A stretch of 64,000 bases of DNA from Amycolatopsis alba DSM 44262 (GCF_000384215.1 NZ_KB913032.1:3737665-3801664); one strand, 5' to 3'. Positions 1 to 9,128 are shown, numbered from the stretch's first letter. Made by a program: numbers and translations. Notes: generated by a model not told the origin, from the sequence alone.

Positions 1-342
1 CTCGTAGATGACCCGCCCTGGGCTCGCCGACCGGACGGTCTCGCACGGGACGTCAAGGGTCTTCAGAATCGCCAGGTAGCCGTCGACCCGCTCGATGAAG
101 ACCTGGGCGGTCGTCTTGAACCACGCCGCGGCTCCGGGATTCACCTCGGCGTCGTAGACGCTCGGATCCGTGTGCGCCGGGTTGATGAAGTTCGCGTCGT
201 ACCAGTCGTTGCTGGCCCGGCGAAACGCCTCTTGTTCGACGGTGAGGCGACCTGCCCGCGCGAGGTTGTTGACGAGCCCGAAGACCCCGGTGAAGGTTCC
301 TCGCTCGTTGCGGATCGGGCTCTGAAAGCGAACGAAGGTCAT
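1..342 (-). CDS. Hypothetical protein, partial (C-terminus outside window)
   Basis: An open frame of 114 codons starts at an ATG (342) and runs off the left edge without a stop. The protein begins MTFVRFQSPIRNERG and has an acidic/aromatic soluble composition; I see no signal peptide or membrane segment in the visible part. The start overlaps the stop of the upstream HAD hydrolase gene by ATGA, so the two are very probably translationally coupled. I do not recognise a characterised family and assign no function. Start and frame are well supported by the coupling; the role is unknown. Confidence 0.7.
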   Translation of the reverse strand, partial: MTFVRFQSPIRNERGTFTGVFGLVNNLARAGRLTVEQEAFRRASNDWYDANFINPAHTDPSVYDAEVNPGAAAWFKTTAQVFIERVDGYLAILKTLDVPCETVRSASPGRVIYE

Positions 343-1031
343 CGCTGAGACCATCCGCGCACCCACGCCAGCAACTCCTCATCGCGCAGGGAGTCGACCA
401 CGACATCGGCGGGGAAGTCTTGATGCTTCAGCGTGGGCACCCCGATGACAGGCACCCCCGCCGCCCGTGCCGACCGGAGGCCGGTCATCGAGTCCTCGAA
501 CGCCAGCGCGTCGGCGGGCTCGACGGACAAGAGAGCACAAGCGGTCAGGTACATCTCCGGATCCGGCTTCGGCGCGGCCACCTCATCGGCGGCCAGTTTC
601 ACGGGAAACATTTCCGCGAGTCCGCCGCGAGCGAGCGCGGCCTCCAGGAGGGCTCGGGGCGAGTTGCTCGCGACGGCGACCGGAACGGCGGCGGCAGTCA
701 GTTCGACCAACTCACGCGCGCCGGGCATCGCCTCCGCCTTCGCGGTGACGACCTCGGTCACCAACCTCAGCAACTCGTCCGCGATCTCGGCGCCGCCGCC
801 CGGTTCGCCGAACGCCTCCGCCATCGCGTCGGCGGCGGCCGGCAGCGACTTGCCGATCACCAACGCCTTCTCGTCCGGACCGAACGGCAGACCCCGCCGC
901 GAGAACAACTCGGTCTCGGCCACCGACCAACACGGCTCGGTGTCCATGAGCAATCCGTCGCAGTCGAAGACCACCGCGCGCGGATTTCGGCCGTCGAAAA
1001 GCCCCTTCACACTTGCCCCCAGTTCAAGCAC
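339..1031 (-). CDS. HAD superfamily hydrolase (phosphatase/phosphomutase-like)
   Basis: A 230-residue haloacid dehalogenase-like hydrolase. All four HAD motifs are visible: motif I FDCDGLLMDTE near residue 22 (nucleophile Asp and acid/base Asp), motif II VASNS near 120, motif III Lys in AAPKPDP near 150, and motif IV FEDSMTGLRSARAAG near 180. The helical insert between motif I and II is a C1 cap, as in beta-phosphoglucomutase and GS1-like phosphatases, so the substrate is probably a small sugar- or nucleotide-phosphate. This cannot be specified further. The GTG start at 1031 is used here; a GTG at 1010, preceded by a GGGGG stretch, is an equally plausible start. The 3' end is coupled by ATGA to the next gene. 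Confidence 0.85.
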   Translation of the reverse strand: MLELGASVKGLFDGRNPRAVVFDCDGLLMDTEPCWSVAETELFSRRGLPFGPDEKALVIGKSLPAAADAMAEAFGEPGGGAEIADELLRLVTEVVTAKAEAMPGARELVELTAAAVPVAVASNSPRALLEAALARGGLAEMFPVKLAADEVAAPKPDPEMYLTACALLSVEPADALAFEDSMTGLRSARAAGVPVIGVPTLKHQDFPADVVVDSLRDEELLAWVRGWSQR

Positions 1032-1095
1032 TCAGTGTTACTTCGTCATCAGCACTGAGCTATCGTCACCGTGACAAAACGACCCGGTGTGATCC

Positions 1096-2112
1096 CTAAT
1101 CGGTTTCGAGTGTCTGATTTGCCTGATTTTTGTCCATCAGTGCCACGATGCGTTCAAGATCGTCCACCGAGCCGAATTCGAGCGTGATCCGCCCTTTGCG
1201 GCGACCCAAGTCGACCTTCACGCGAGTGTCGAAGCGGTCCGAAAGCCGGTTCGCCAGTTCTTGCAGACCAGGAGCCTGGATCGGTTTGCGGGGAGCGGGC
1301 TTCGGCTTCGCCGGCTTTTCGCTCTTTTTGAGCGTGACGGCTTCCTCGGTCGCGCGGACCGACATGCCTTCCGCGACGATCCGCGCGGCCAGCTCTTCCT
1401 GACTGTCGGCGTCTTCGAGAGAGAGCAGCGCCCGCGCGTGGCCCGCCGAAAGCACCCCGGCCGCGACCCGTCGCTGGACCGCGAGGGGGAGTTTGAGCAA
1501 GCGGATCGTGTTCGTGATGACCGGGCGGCTGCGCCCGATCCGGCTTGCCAGCTCCTCGTGGGTGACCGCGAATTCGTCGAGCAGCTGCTGATACGCGGCC
1601 GCTTCTTCGAGCGGGTTGAGCTGAACGCGGTGGATGTTCTCGAGCAGCGCGTCGCGCAGCATCGCCTCGTCGGCGGTCTGCCGGACGATCGCCGGGATCG
1701 CCTCCAGCTCCGCCAGCTGAGACGCGCGCAGCCGCCGCTCGCCCATGACGAGTTCGTACTCGTCGGCGCCGAGCTCCCGGACCACGATGGGCTGCATGAG
1801 CCCGAACTCGCGAATCGAGTGCTCCAGCTCGTTGAGCGCGTCTTCGTCGAAGACGTGCCGCGGCTGCTTCGGGTTCGGCTTGATCTGGCTGACCGGCACC
1901 TCGCGGTAGACCGCGCCCGCGACCGCACCGCCCTGTGCACCGGCCGCGCCGTTGGCCGCGAACCAACCCTTGTCCTCCGGTCCCGACGGACCGGCCGGGG
2001 AAGCGGGGGCCACGGCCGCACCGTTCTCGGCCGGTGCCGCGGAGCCCGGTGGCGGGCCCGTGGGGATCAGGGCGGCGAGCCCGCGCCCGAGCCCCCCTCT
2101 GCGCTCGCTCAT
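1096..2112 (-). CDS. parB: Chromosome-partitioning protein ParB
   Basis: A 338-residue ParB/Spo0J CTPase clamp that loads at parS and spreads over the origin region for segregation with ParA. The chosen ATG gives [17 protein letters not shown], the conserved basic N-terminal tail that stimulates the ParA ATPase. The ParB/Srx nuclease-like domain follows ([15 protein letters not shown], then the CTP-binding GERRLRA motif), then the HTH parS-reading domain ([20 protein letters not shown]), a low-complexity Lys/Pro linker, and the C-terminal dimerisation domain ending [14 protein letters not shown]. The ATGA overlap with parA supports the start; a longer in-frame extension upstream only reads antisense through parA coding sequence. 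Three parS sites lie within 2 kb. Confidence 0.97.
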   Translation of the reverse strand: MSERRGGLGRGLAALIPTGPPPGSAAPAENGAAVAPASPAGPSGPEDKGWFAANGAAGAQGGAVAGAVYREVPVSQIKPNPKQPRHVFDEDALNELEHSIREFGLMQPIVVRELGADEYELVMGERRLRASQLAELEAIPAIVRQTADEAMLRDALLENIHRVQLNPLEEAAAYQQLLDEFAVTHEELASRIGRSRPVITNTIRLLKLPLAVQRRVAAGVLSAGHARALLSLEDADSQEELAARIVAEGMSVRATEEAVTLKKSEKPAKPKPAPRKPIQAPGLQELANRLSDRFDTRVKVDLGRRKGRITLEFGSVDDLERIVALMDKNQANQTLETD

Positions 2113-3038
2113 GCCGTACCGCTCCTTTCCTTCATCTCCGCTCCGCGCTGGGCGATCTCCTTCGCCGCGTCCACGTAGCTCATCGCGCCCCGAGAACCGG
2201 GGTCGTACGCGAGGACCGTCTGCCCGTATCCGGGCGCTTCGGAGACCTTCACGCTGCGCGGAATCACCGTCTTGAGGACAGTGTCCCCGAAGTGATTCCG
2301 GACCTCGTTCGTCACCTGATCGGCCAGCTTGGTCCGGCCGTCGTACATGGTGAGCAGAATCGTGGAGACGCTGAGTTCGCGGTTCAGGTGCGCCTGGACG
2401 AGTTCGATGTTGCTCAGCAGCTGCCCCAGACCTTCGAGCGCGTAGTACTCGCACTGGATCGGGATCAGCACCTCCTGCGCGGCGACCATCGCGTTGACGG
2501 TCAGCAGACCGAGCGACGGCGGGCAGTCGATGAAGACGTAGTCGACGCCGATCTCGTCGAGGATCTCGGACGAGAGCGCCTCCTTGAGCCGCATCTCACG
2601 GGACGCCATGGACACGAGTTCAATCTCGGCGCCGGCGAGGTCGATGGTCGCGGGAACGCAGTAGAGGTTCTCCGACTGCTCGCTCTGCGCCGCCGCCTCC
2701 GCGAGCGACACCTCACCGATCAGCACCTCGTAGATCGACGGCGTGCCGGACCGGTGGTCGATGTCGAGCGCCGTGCTCGCGTTGCCCTGAGGGTCGAGGT
2801 CGATCACGAGCGTCTTCAGCCCGTGGACGGCCAGGGCGGCGGCGAGGTTCACCGTACTCGTGGTCTTGCCGACGCCGCCCTTCTGATTGGCGACCGTCAG
2901 CACGCGCCGACGGGTCGGGCGGGGGAGCGCGCCCTTTTTGGGGTGCAGCACGCTGGCGGCACGGACGGCTTCTTCGGCGATGGGCGTCCAGCCGAGTTCG
3001 TGGCCGGTGCTCGCAGGGTCGGACGGTGGGGGAGTCAC
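2109..3038 (-). CDS. parA: Chromosome-partitioning ATPase ParA (Soj)
   Basis: A 309-residue ParA/MinD-type ATPase that, with ParB-parS, separates and positions the origins. The deviant Walker [12 protein letters not shown] is at about residues 51-61, the Walker A' Asp in [11 protein letters not shown] near 80, and Walker [10 protein letters not shown] near 170. About 50 residues of N-terminal extension precede the ATPase fold, typical of actinobacterial ParA. It overlaps parB by four bases (ATGA), and its upstream region holds parS1, so ParB binding could also affect transcription of the operon. rsmG lies 64 bp upstream on the same strand. Confidence 0.97.
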   Translation of the reverse strand: MTPPPSDPASTGHELGWTPIAEEAVRAASVLHPKKGALPRPTRRRVLTVANQKGGVGKTTSTVNLAAALAVHGLKTLVIDLDPQGNASTALDIDHRSGTPSIYEVLIGEVSLAEAAAQSEQSENLYCVPATIDLAGAEIELVSMASREMRLKEALSSEILDEIGVDYVFIDCPPSLGLLTVNAMVAAQEVLIPIQCEYYALEGLGQLLSNIELVQAHLNRELSVSTILLTMYDGRTKLADQVTNEVRNHFGDTVLKTVIPRSVKVSEAPGYGQTVLAYDPGSRGAMSYVDAAKEIAQRGAEMKERSGTA

Positions 3039-3084
3039 CGGTCTCGAGCCTCCTCTGTATTAGACGTTGGAGTCGTTCTGCGTT

Positions 3085-3098
3085 GTTTCACGTGGAAC
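3085..3098. other. parS site 1 (one mismatch)
   Basis: GTTTCACGTGGAAC differs by one base from the palindromic actinobacterial parS consensus GTTTCACGTGAAAC. It lies between parA and rsmG, where parS clusters are expected. Confidence 0.85.
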
Positions 3099-3102
3099 TG
3101 GA

Positions 3103-3783
3103 CTAGCTGCGCCTGCCCCGCGGTCGGGACGATTTCGGAGGCAGACGGTGGATCACGACGACCGTGCTGGGGACTTCGAGCACCTTCGTGCCGCACTCGA
3201 AGACCTCCGGCTCGCCACCGCCGGCCTTCCGGACAGCGACGCGATCGCGCTCGATTTCTTCTCCGGCGCTCGCTCCTTTGAGGGCGACCAGAGCACCTTG
3301 GGGACGCACCAGGGGAAGACACCAGTTCGCGAGCCGGGCCAACGGAGCGACCGCCCGTGCGGTGACGACATCCGCGCCACCGAGCTCTTCACGTACCTGC
3401 CGCTCCTCCGCGCGCCCGCGGACAACGGTGATAGGGAGTTCCAGCTTCTCGGCAACCTCGGTCAGCCAGTCGATCCGGCGGGCCATCGGTTCGAGCAGAA
3501 CGATATCGAGGTCCGGCCGACTGATCGCGAGCGGTACACCCGGAAGCCCCGCACCCGACCCGACGTCGACCACGCGGGCGCCGTCAGGGATCCGCTCGCC
3601 GATCACGGCGGAGTTCAGGACGTGTCGCTCCCAGAGCCGGTCGACCTCACGCGGCCCGATCAGTCCGCGCTCGACCCCGTGGCGTTCCAGGAGTTCGACA
3701 TAGCCGCTGGCTTGCTCGACGCGGTCCCCGAATACTTCCGACGCCGCACTCCGTACCGATGCGGCGACCCCGTCCAAGCCCAC
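3103..3783 (-). CDS. rsmG: 16S rRNA (guanine527-N7)-methyltransferase RsmG
   Basis: A 226-residue class I SAM-dependent methyltransferase (GidB family) that methylates G527 of 16S rRNA; loss causes low-level streptomycin resistance in known bacteria. The SAM-binding motif VVDVGSGAGLPGVPLA is at about residues 71-86, followed by the acidic motif II region (IVLLEPMARR) and the family-specific ARAVAPLARL near 140. The N-terminal helical region ERHGVERGLIGPREVDRLWERHV fits the family. It is the usual neighbour of parA/parB and of jag. The basic C-terminus (PPKSSRPRGRRS) is normal for actinobacteria. A GTG at 3783 is the start used. Confidence 0.96.
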   Translation of the reverse strand: MGLDGVAASVRSAASEVFGDRVEQASGYVELLERHGVERGLIGPREVDRLWERHVLNSAVIGERIPDGARVVDVGSGAGLPGVPLAISRPDLDIVLLEPMARRIDWLTEVAEKLELPITVVRGRAEERQVREELGGADVVTARAVAPLARLANWCLPLVRPQGALVALKGASAGEEIERDRVAVRKAGGGEPEVFECGTKVLEVPSTVVVIHRLPPKSSRPRGRRS

Positions 3784-3806
3784 TCTCGCTCCTCAACCTC
3801 GACGCC

Positions 3807-3820
3807 GTTTCACGTGAAAC
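3807..3820. other. parS site 2 (perfect)
   Basis: Exact GTTTCACGTGAAAC palindrome just upstream of rsmG. It is the ParB nucleation site sequence known across bacteria. Confidence 0.95.
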
Positions 3821-3874
3821 GCGCTCCGACTGATTGTCCATGACGTCGACCGCAAAGCGGGGAGACAGACCGAA

Positions 3875-3886
3875 GTTGTGGACAAC
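3875..3886. promoter_or_regulatory. DnaA box within 12-bp palindrome between parS2 and parS3
   Basis: GTTGTGGACAAC is a perfect palindrome containing TGTGGACAA, the reverse complement of the actinobacterial DnaA box TTGTCCACA. It sits between two perfect parS sites in the rsmG upstream region. Binding is inferred from the sequence only. Confidence 0.5.
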
Positions 3887-3903
3887 TCCACTCGTCGCAC
3901 CGC

Positions 3904-3917
3904 GTTTCACGTGAAAC
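3904..3917. other. parS site 3 (perfect)
   Basis: Second exact GTTTCACGTGAAAC, 84 bp from parS2, in the jag-rsmG intergenic region. Confidence 0.95.
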
Positions 3918-3947
3918 GCCACGCGTGTAATTCACCCTGGCAACAAA

Positions 3948-3981
3948 GAAGCGGCCCGCCGGATGACCGGCGGGCCGCTTC
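3948..3981 (-). terminator. Intrinsic-type terminator downstream of jag
   Basis: A perfect 15-bp stem (GAAGCGGCCCGCCGG with its complement) and an ATGA loop lie 16 bp beyond the jag stop. On the minus strand it is followed by a short T-containing tract. It probably ends the rpmH-to-jag transcript. Confidence 0.85.
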
Positions 3982-3997
3982 GCTGAGAAGAAAATCG

Positions 3998-4555
3998 TCA
4001 GGCGGGGAAGATGACGACCCGGCGCTTCGGGTCCTCTCCTTCGCTCTCGCTCTTGACCCCGTCGACGGCGGCGACCGCGTCGTGCACGACCTTCCGCTCG
4101 AACGGGCTCATCGGCTGGAGCCGGACGCGCTCGCCGGAGGAGACCACGGTCTCCGCGGTCGAGCGGCCGAGCTCGCGAAGCTCCTCGCGACGGTCCGCGC
4201 GCCAGCCCGCGATGTCCAGCATCAGACGGCTACGTGAACCGGTCTCCTGCTGGACCGCCAGCCGGGTCAGCTCCTGCAGCGCCTCGAGGACGGTGCCGCG
4301 CGGGCCGACCAGCTTCTCCAGATCCTCGCCACCGTCGATGCTCACGATCGCGCGGCCGGCTTCGACATCGAGGTCGATGTCGCCGTCGTAGTCCAAAAGA
4401 TCGAGCAGCCGCTCGAGGTAGTCACCGGCGATGTCGCCCTCCTTCACGAGGACGTCGTCGTCGACACCTCCCTTGCGGCTGGTCTCTTCAGCGGCGCCTT
4501 CGACCTCGGCCGCGCTGTTCTCCTCGGCGTCGATCGTGTCGATCGTGTCCGCCAT
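3998..4555 (-). CDS. jag: Jag/KhpB family RNA-binding protein (KH-R3H)
   Basis: A 185-residue protein with an acidic disordered N-terminus (residues 1-30), then a Jag-type KH domain (about 40-130; GPRGTVLEALQELTRLAV carries the GXXG loop) and a C-terminal R3H domain (about 130-185; GERVRLQPMSPFERKVVHDAV). In other bacteria KhpB/Jag binds RNA and affects cell division and envelope synthesis. Its place next to yidC is strongly conserved. The N-terminal Jag_N domain found in Firmicutes is absent, which is normal for actinobacteria. The gap to yidC is 30 bp, so it is co-transcribed. Confidence 0.93.
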   Translation of the reverse strand: MADTIDTIDAEENSAAEVEGAAEETSRKGGVDDDVLVKEGDIAGDYLERLLDLLDYDGDIDLDVEAGRAIVSIDGGEDLEKLVGPRGTVLEALQELTRLAVQQETGSRSRLMLDIAGWRADRREELRELGRSTAETVVSSGERVRLQPMSPFERKVVHDAVAAVDGVKSESEGEDPKRRVVIFPA

Positions 4556-4585
4556 TGTTGGTCTCCTCTCCGGCCCGGATCGGCG

Positions 4586-5689
4586 TCAGCGACGCTTCCG
4601 GCCCGATTTCTTAGTCGAGTCCGAGATGAGACCGGGCGTGTCCGCGCCGTTCTCCTTCGAGCCGTTCGTCGTCGGCTCGGGTGATGCGTTCGTGGCGTCC
4701 TTCTTCTCCGTGGTGGCGGAACCGGTCTGGGCGAAGCCGTGGGGCGAGCCCGCCTTCTTGACCTGACCACCGGAGGACGGCTTGTTCTTCTTCTGCTGGA
4801 CCGGCTTCTGGCCGGGGCGCGGCGCGGTCGGCTTCTGGCCCGGCTTCGGGCCGAGGTTCGCGCGCTTCTCCTTCTCGGCTTCCTTGCGGGCCTCTTCTTC
4901 CTTGTCGATCCGCGTGTAGACGAGACGCTGCTGCATCAGGGTCCAGCCGTTGTTGGCGAGCCAGTAGAAGAGGAGGCCGACCGGGAACAGCGCACCGAAG
5001 ACGAGGACACCGAGCGGGAAGATGTACATCGTCAGCTTGTTCATCATCGCGGTCTGCGGGGTGGCCGACTCGGGGTTCTGGCGGGCGACCGAGTGACGCG
5101 CGGTCAGGTGCGTGGCGATGCTCGCGACGATCATCAGCGGGATCGCGACCGGGGCGACGCCCCAGTGGAAACCGGCGACCGTGTTGCCACCGCTGACCAC
5201 GCCGACACCGGTGTAGATCGCGTCGCCGAGGGTGACGCCGAAGATCTTGGCGTGGACGTACGAATCGACGCCGGCCTGGGTGAAGAAGTAGTTCTCGGTC
5301 TTCGGGCCGCCGTACGGGTTGATCGTGAACATCCGCAGGACGTGGTTCAGACCGATGAAGACCGGGATCTGCAGCAGCATCGGCAGGCAGCTGCCCAGCG
5401 GGTTGACGCCGTGCTCCTTCTGGAGCTTCTGCATCTCCATCGCCTGGCGCTGCCGGTCGTTCGCGTACTTCTTCTGGAGCTTCTTCATCTCCGGCGCGAA
5501 GTCCTGCATCTTCTTCATCGACCGGACCTGGTTCACGAACGGCTTGAACATGATGCCGCGGACCGTGAACGTCAAGAAGATGATCGCGAGGATCCAGGAG
5601 ACCGCGTTCGACTCGCCGAGCACGAACCCGAAGACCTTGTGCCAACACCACAAGATGAAGGACACGGGGTAGTAGATGAAGTCGAGCAC
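4586..5689 (-). CDS. yidC: Membrane protein insertase YidC (Oxa1 family)
   Basis: A 367-residue insertase that places proteins into the cytoplasmic membrane, alone or with SecYEG. The GTG start at 5689 gives VLDFIYYPVSFILWCWHKVFG as first transmembrane segment and follows a GGAG sequence; longer frames would run into yidD. The cytoplasmic loop (RSMKKMQDFAPEMKKLQKKY) precedes the hydrophobic hairpin, and the late motif FYWLANNGWTLMQQ is the YidC signature. The C-terminal 100 residues are Lys/Pro/Gly-rich and cytoplasmic, a ribosome-binding tail. It lies 4 bp downstream of the yidD stop. Confidence 0.95.
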   Translation of the reverse strand: MLDFIYYPVSFILWCWHKVFGFVLGESNAVSWILAIIFLTFTVRGIMFKPFVNQVRSMKKMQDFAPEMKKLQKKYANDRQRQAMEMQKLQKEHGVNPLGSCLPMLLQIPVFIGLNHVLRMFTINPYGGPKTENYFFTQAGVDSYVHAKIFGVTLGDAIYTGVGVVSGGNTVAGFHWGVAPVAIPLMIVASIATHLTARHSVARQNPESATPQTAMMNKLTMYIFPLGVLVFGALFPVGLLFYWLANNGWTLMQQRLVYTRIDKEEEARKEAEKEKRANLGPKPGQKPTAPRPGQKPVQQKKNKPSSGGQVKKAGSPHGFAQTGSATTEKKDATNASPEPTTNGSKENGADTPGLISDSTKKSGRKRR

Positions 5690-5693
5690 TGAG

Positions 5694-5999
5694 CTACTCC
5701 TCGATCGGTGTTTCAGGTCGGCGGTGGCGCCACGAGAACGTCTCGGGTACCGGGTCGCGGCCGGGCATGGTCCACGGGCCACAGCGCAGCAAACGCCGGA
5801 CCGCGAGATAGCTGCCGCGGCCGGCGCCGTGCCGGGTCAGTGCCTCGACGGCGTACGCGCTACAGCTCGGGTAGAACCGGCACGCCGGAGGAAGGAAGGG
5901 GGAGATCGCCTTGCGGTACAGCTTGACGGGCAGGAGCAGCACCCATGCCACCGGGCCGGGCCGGGCGTCTTCGGTGGTCTCGTTCTCGGTGGCTCGCAT
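5694..5999 (-). CDS. yidD: Membrane protein insertion efficiency factor YidD
   Basis: A 101-residue YidD family protein. The diagnostic cysteine-rich motif PACRFYPSCSAYAVEAL (about residues 38-54) and the following GPWTMPGRDPVPE are present, with an amphipathic N-terminal segment (PVAWVLLLPVKLYRKAISPF). It lies between rnpA (4-bp gap) and yidC (4-bp gap), the universal arrangement. The reported role is aiding YidC/Sec-dependent insertion. Confidence 0.95.
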   Translation of the reverse strand: MRATENETTEDARPGPVAWVLLLPVKLYRKAISPFLPPACRFYPSCSAYAVEALTRHGAGRGSYLAVRRLLRCGPWTMPGRDPVPETFSWRHRRPETPIEE

Positions 6000-6003
6000 G
6001 CCG

Positions 6004-6414
6004 TTACACCGCTGATCCGTTGTCGGGGGGTCGCGCCTGACGGGGCTTCCCGGTGACGGCGGAAGGCCCGGACAGCCCGAGGCGCCGCAACGACGCGTCG
6101 AGGTCCGAGCCGAGTTCCGCGCTGGACGCGTCCGCGGCCGGAGGTAGTGCCCGTATCACCAACGAGCTCCCCGGCGGCAGTGTTCCGATCCTGGCGGAAA
6201 TGAGATGCCTCAACCGGCGGGAGACCCGGTGGCGGACCACCGAGTTCCCCACGGCCTTGCTCACCACAAAACCCGCCCGCGCCGCTTCGGCGGCATCGGG
6301 CGGGTCCGTGGTCAACGCATGGACGACGAGGCGGCGCCTGCCTGCCTTGGCCCCACGCCGCATCACGGCACGGAAATCCTCACTGCGCCGCAACCTCGCG
6401 GCGGCCGGCAGCAC
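6004..6414 (-). CDS. rnpA: Ribonuclease P protein component RnpA
   Basis: A 136-residue basic protein subunit of RNase P, which removes tRNA 5' leaders together with the M1 RNA. The RNR motif region [21 protein letters not shown] (about residues 48-68) is clear. The N-terminus [20 protein letters not shown] matches the family. Residues after about 110 form a short Pro/Gly-rich tail. It lies 23 bp downstream of rpmH, the usual pair. The start is a GTG. Confidence 0.96.
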   Translation of the reverse strand: MLPAAARLRRSEDFRAVMRRGAKAGRRRLVVHALTTDPPDAAEAARAGFVVSKAVGNSVVRHRVSRRLRHLISARIGTLPPGSSLVIRALPPAADASSAELGSDLDASLRRLGLSGPSAVTGKPRQARPPDNGSAV

Positions 6415-6437
6415 GACGTCCCTCGACGGCGACCGGA

Positions 6438-6581
6438 TCAGGCGGACAGCGCGCCGCGGCCCTTGCGACGGCGAGCCGCCAGGATCGCCCGGCCGGCGCG
6501 GGTCCGCATCCGCAGCCGGAACCCGTGGACCCGGGCGCGTCGGCGGTTGTTCGGCTGGAAGGTGCGCTTACCCTTGCTCAC
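6438..6581 (-). CDS. rpmH: 50S ribosomal protein L34
   Basis: A 47-residue, highly basic L34. The GTG start gives [20 protein letters not shown] and the family core [22 protein letters not shown]. An AGGAGA Shine-Dalgarno lies 8 bases upstream of the GTG, which decides the start against a longer in-frame extension. It is the first gene of the minus-strand rpmH-rnpA-yidD-yidC-jag operon. Confidence 0.97.
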   Translation of the reverse strand: MSKGKRTFQPNNRRRARVHGFRLRMRTRAGRAILAARRRKGRGALSA

Positions 6582-7183
6582 GACTAACTTCTCCTGTTTC
6601 TCGGCCGCCGGGAACGGTTCGACCCGTTCCTGGCGTGTCGTGCTGACGCACGGCAGTCTCTGGTGTCTCCTACCAACGTGTGGCCTCGTCACGTCGAGCG
6701 ACGACAACGTGGGCACGCGAAACGCCCCCGCTGTATACGGGAGACCTTACGAGGGTACGCACCCACCGCTCGGACCCGGCAGGCACCCCCTCGGCCACGT
6801 ACCGCGACGGTACGGGGAGAGTGATCACCGACGACGCGAGGGCATCGAATGGCAACGCGCCGTACACCGTGAAATGCTTGCGCGCGAGGACGCCTTGTGG
6901 CAGCGAGCGGGGCTTGTTAGCCTGCCCCTCCCGCGTTTTCGCCGAGGTGGAACGGTGCAGGCGCACGGGTGTCCTTGGGGATGTAGAGGCGTCCCGTCGG
7001 CATACGTCGATCCCGCAGGTGGCGTCATCGCGGGCCGCCGTACATTAGTGCACAGCTGTGGACAACTATGTGGATATTCGCTGTGCGCACGAGCCGATCT
7101 GGCCATGATGACGCTCGACCCGGCGTTTCGGCCGCTGAGTGATCTCACCGCACGCACCGAACGAGGGGAGGGGAGTCAGGCAG
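6582..7183. promoter_or_regulatory. rpmH-dnaA divergent intergenic region
   Basis: About 600 bp without a convincing gene separates the divergent rpmH and dnaA. It must hold promoters for both. A perfect DnaA box is at 7057-7065 and a weaker copy follows at about 7068. I could not assign -35/-10 pairs with confidence. Short open frames here have no plausible codon pattern. Confidence 0.7.
7057..7065 (-). promoter_or_regulatory. DnaA box upstream of dnaA
   Basis: TGTGGACAA is the reverse complement of TTGTCCACA. It lies about 120 bp before the dnaA start, as expected for DnaA autoregulation. A TATGTGGATA sequence just after it may be a second, weaker box. Confidence 0.75.
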
Positions 7184-8815
7184 GTGTCCGATCACCAGCA
7201 CAATCTTGGCGTCATCTGGGAACAGGTCGTGCGCGAGCTGTCCGATGGCACCCTCTCCCCGCAGCAGCGCGCCTGGATGCGGGTGACCCGGCCGATCGGC
7301 CTGCTCGATGGCACCGCTCTTCTCGCCGCTCCCAGCGACTTCGCCAAGGAAGCGATCGAACGCGCACTCCGCGGCGCGATCACCGAAGCCCTTTCGCGCC
7401 GGCTCGGCCGCGCGGTCTCCCTCGCGGTGAAGGTCGACAGCACCGAGACGCACACCTCGATGCCGCCTCCCGTGCCGGGTCCTCGCTATGACTCGTCACC
7501 CGGTCGGGTGGAAAACGGTTCCGGCCCGGTGCCGGGTACTCCTCCGCTGCCCGACGGTGACGGCATGCTGTCCCCGACCAGGCCCCGGCCCGAGCCTCCG
7601 AAGCCGAGGCCGCCGCGGCAGCAGCCGGTGGACAACAGCCTGAACGACGGCGATGACAGTGACGAAGAAGTCGACGAAGAGGGCGAGGCTCTCGCCGCGG
7701 TGACCGAGATCTGGCCCACGTTCTCCGGCCAGCCGATCGCGGGCCAGCCCTACACGGCGCCGGCTCAGCCGCAGACGTCGAAGACGAAGCTCAACGAGAA
7801 GTACACGTTCGACACCTTCGTCATCGGTGCGTCGAACCGCTTCGCGCACGCGGCCGCGGTCGCCGTCGCCGAAGCACCGGCGCGCGCGTACAACCCGCTG
7901 TTCATCTGGGGAGAGTCCGGACTCGGGAAGACCCACCTGCTGCACGCCGTCGGGCACTACGCCCAGCGGCTGTTCCCCGGCATGCGCGTGCGGTACGTGT
8001 CGACCGAAGAGTTCACCAACGACTTCATCAACTCGCTGCGGGACGACCGCAAGGTCGCGTTCCAGCGCCGCTACCGCGACATCGACATCCTGCTCGTCGA
8101 CGACATCCAGTTCCTGGAAGGCAAAGAAGGTACGCAGGAAGAGTTCTTCCACACCTTCAACACCCTCCACAACGCGAACAAGCAGATCGTCGTCTCCTCC
8201 GACCGCCCGCCGAAGCGCCTCGAAACGCTGGAAGACCGGCTGCGGACCCGGTTCGAGTGGGGCCTCATCACCGACATCCAGCCGCCCGAGCTCGAAACGC
8301 GGATCGCGATCCTCCGCAAGAAGGCGGCACAGGACAGGCTCGCGGTGCCGAACGAGGTGCTGGAGTTCATCGCTTCGCGCGTCGAAGCGAACATCCGGGA
8401 ACTCGAAGGCGCGCTCATCCGCGTCACCGCCTTCGCGTCGCTGAACCAGCAACCGGTCGACGTCGCTCTCGCCGAGATCGTGCTTCGGGACCTCATCCCG
8501 GATTCGCACGCTCCGGAGATCACCGCGCCGACCATCATGGGCGTCACGTCCGAGTTCTTCGACGTGACCCTCGACGACCTCTGCGGGCCCGGTAAGACGA
8601 AAGCGCTCGCGACCGCACGTCAGATCGCGATGTACCTCTGCCGCGAACTGACCGACATGTCACTGCCGAAGATCGGGCAGACCTTCGGCGGCCGCGACCA
8701 CACGACGGTCATGCACGCGGACAAGAAGATCCGCAAGGAGATGGCCGAACGAAGGCGCATCTACGACCAGGTTCAGGAACTGACCTCACGCATCAAACAG
8801 CGAGCCAGGCAGTAG
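7184..8815 (+). CDS. dnaA: Chromosomal replication initiator protein DnaA
   Basis: A 543-residue replication initiator. Domain I is at the N-terminus ([21 protein letters not shown]); a long acidic/proline linker (domain II, about residues 90-190) is typical of actinobacteria. The AAA+ domain III has Walker [13 protein letters not shown] near 240 and Walker [16 protein letters not shown] near 300. Domain IV ends with the DnaA signature [15 protein letters not shown]. The GTG start at 7184 follows a purine-rich GGGGAGGGGAG tract and gives the conserved [17 protein letters not shown] longer frame from 7139 lacks conservation logic. DnaA boxes upstream suggest autoregulation. Confidence 0.98.
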   Translation: MSDHQHNLGVIWEQVVRELSDGTLSPQQRAWMRVTRPIGLLDGTALLAAPSDFAKEAIERALRGAITEALSRRLGRAVSLAVKVDSTETHTSMPPPVPGPRYDSSPGRVENGSGPVPGTPPLPDGDGMLSPTRPRPEPPKPRPPRQQPVDNSLNDGDDSDEEVDEEGEALAAVTEIWPTFSGQPIAGQPYTAPAQPQTSKTKLNEKYTFDTFVIGASNRFAHAAAVAVAEAPARAYNPLFIWGESGLGKTHLLHAVGHYAQRLFPGMRVRYVSTEEFTNDFINSLRDDRKVAFQRRYRDIDILLVDDIQFLEGKEGTQEEFFHTFNTLHNANKQIVVSSDRPPKRLETLEDRLRTRFEWGLITDIQPPELETRIAILRKKAAQDRLAVPNEVLEFIASRVEANIRELEGALIRVTAFASLNQQPVDVALAEIVLRDLIPDSHAPEITAPTIMGVTSEFFDVTLDDLCGPGKTKALATARQIAMYLCRELTDMSLPKIGQTFGGRDHTTVMHADKKIRKEMAERRRIYDQVQELTSRIKQRARQ

Positions 8816-8822
8816 TTTCTTA

Positions 8823-8981
8823 TCTCGCGCTGACGGAAACGTGCCGAAGGGGCGTCGTTCCGCTTTCAACTCGGGTTGGGAGCGGAGGGCGCCCCTTCAT
8901 CACGTTTCCGTGGGCCTTCGGCCCGAAAGAGGGCGCTCGACGGTGAAGTCTCCGTCGGGCGCGGAGCGCCCTTGGGGAGAC
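8823..8981 (+). repeat. Structured dispersed element, copy 1 (3' flank of dnaA)
   Basis: One of three copies of a roughly 158-bp intergenic element. It begins 8 bp after the dnaA stop. The paired arms are GGAAACGTG with CACGTTTCC, AAGGGGCG with CGCCCCTT, a GGGCCTTCGGCCC hairpin, GGGCGC with GCGCCC, and GTCTCC with GGAGAC. The outer stem (TCTCGCGC against GCGCTCGA) has two mismatches in this copy but is perfect in the other two. No start codon with a convincing reading frame is present. See the covariation finding. Confidence 0.85.
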
Positions 8982-9026
8982 CCTGGGGTCACCAGGCATC
9001 AATCCTTTGGCGCGCAAGGGTTTCAG

Positions 9027-9053
9027 GGGCTCTCACCGTCCAGGTGGGAGCCC
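9027..9053 (+). terminator. Hairpin terminator downstream of dnaA
   Basis: An 11-bp stem, GGGCTCTCACC with GGTGGGAGCCC (one T-G wobble) and a five-base loop, followed by TTCGTCGTG. It probably ends dnaA transcription before oriC. The poly-T tract is poor, as usual in high-GC actinomycetes. Confidence 0.6.
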
Positions 9054-9128
9054 TTCGTCGTGTCTACATAGGTCCGAAGCGTCGGTAGGGCCGCGGAGGA
9101 CTGGGTACCTGGGGAGAAGCAGCGAAGG

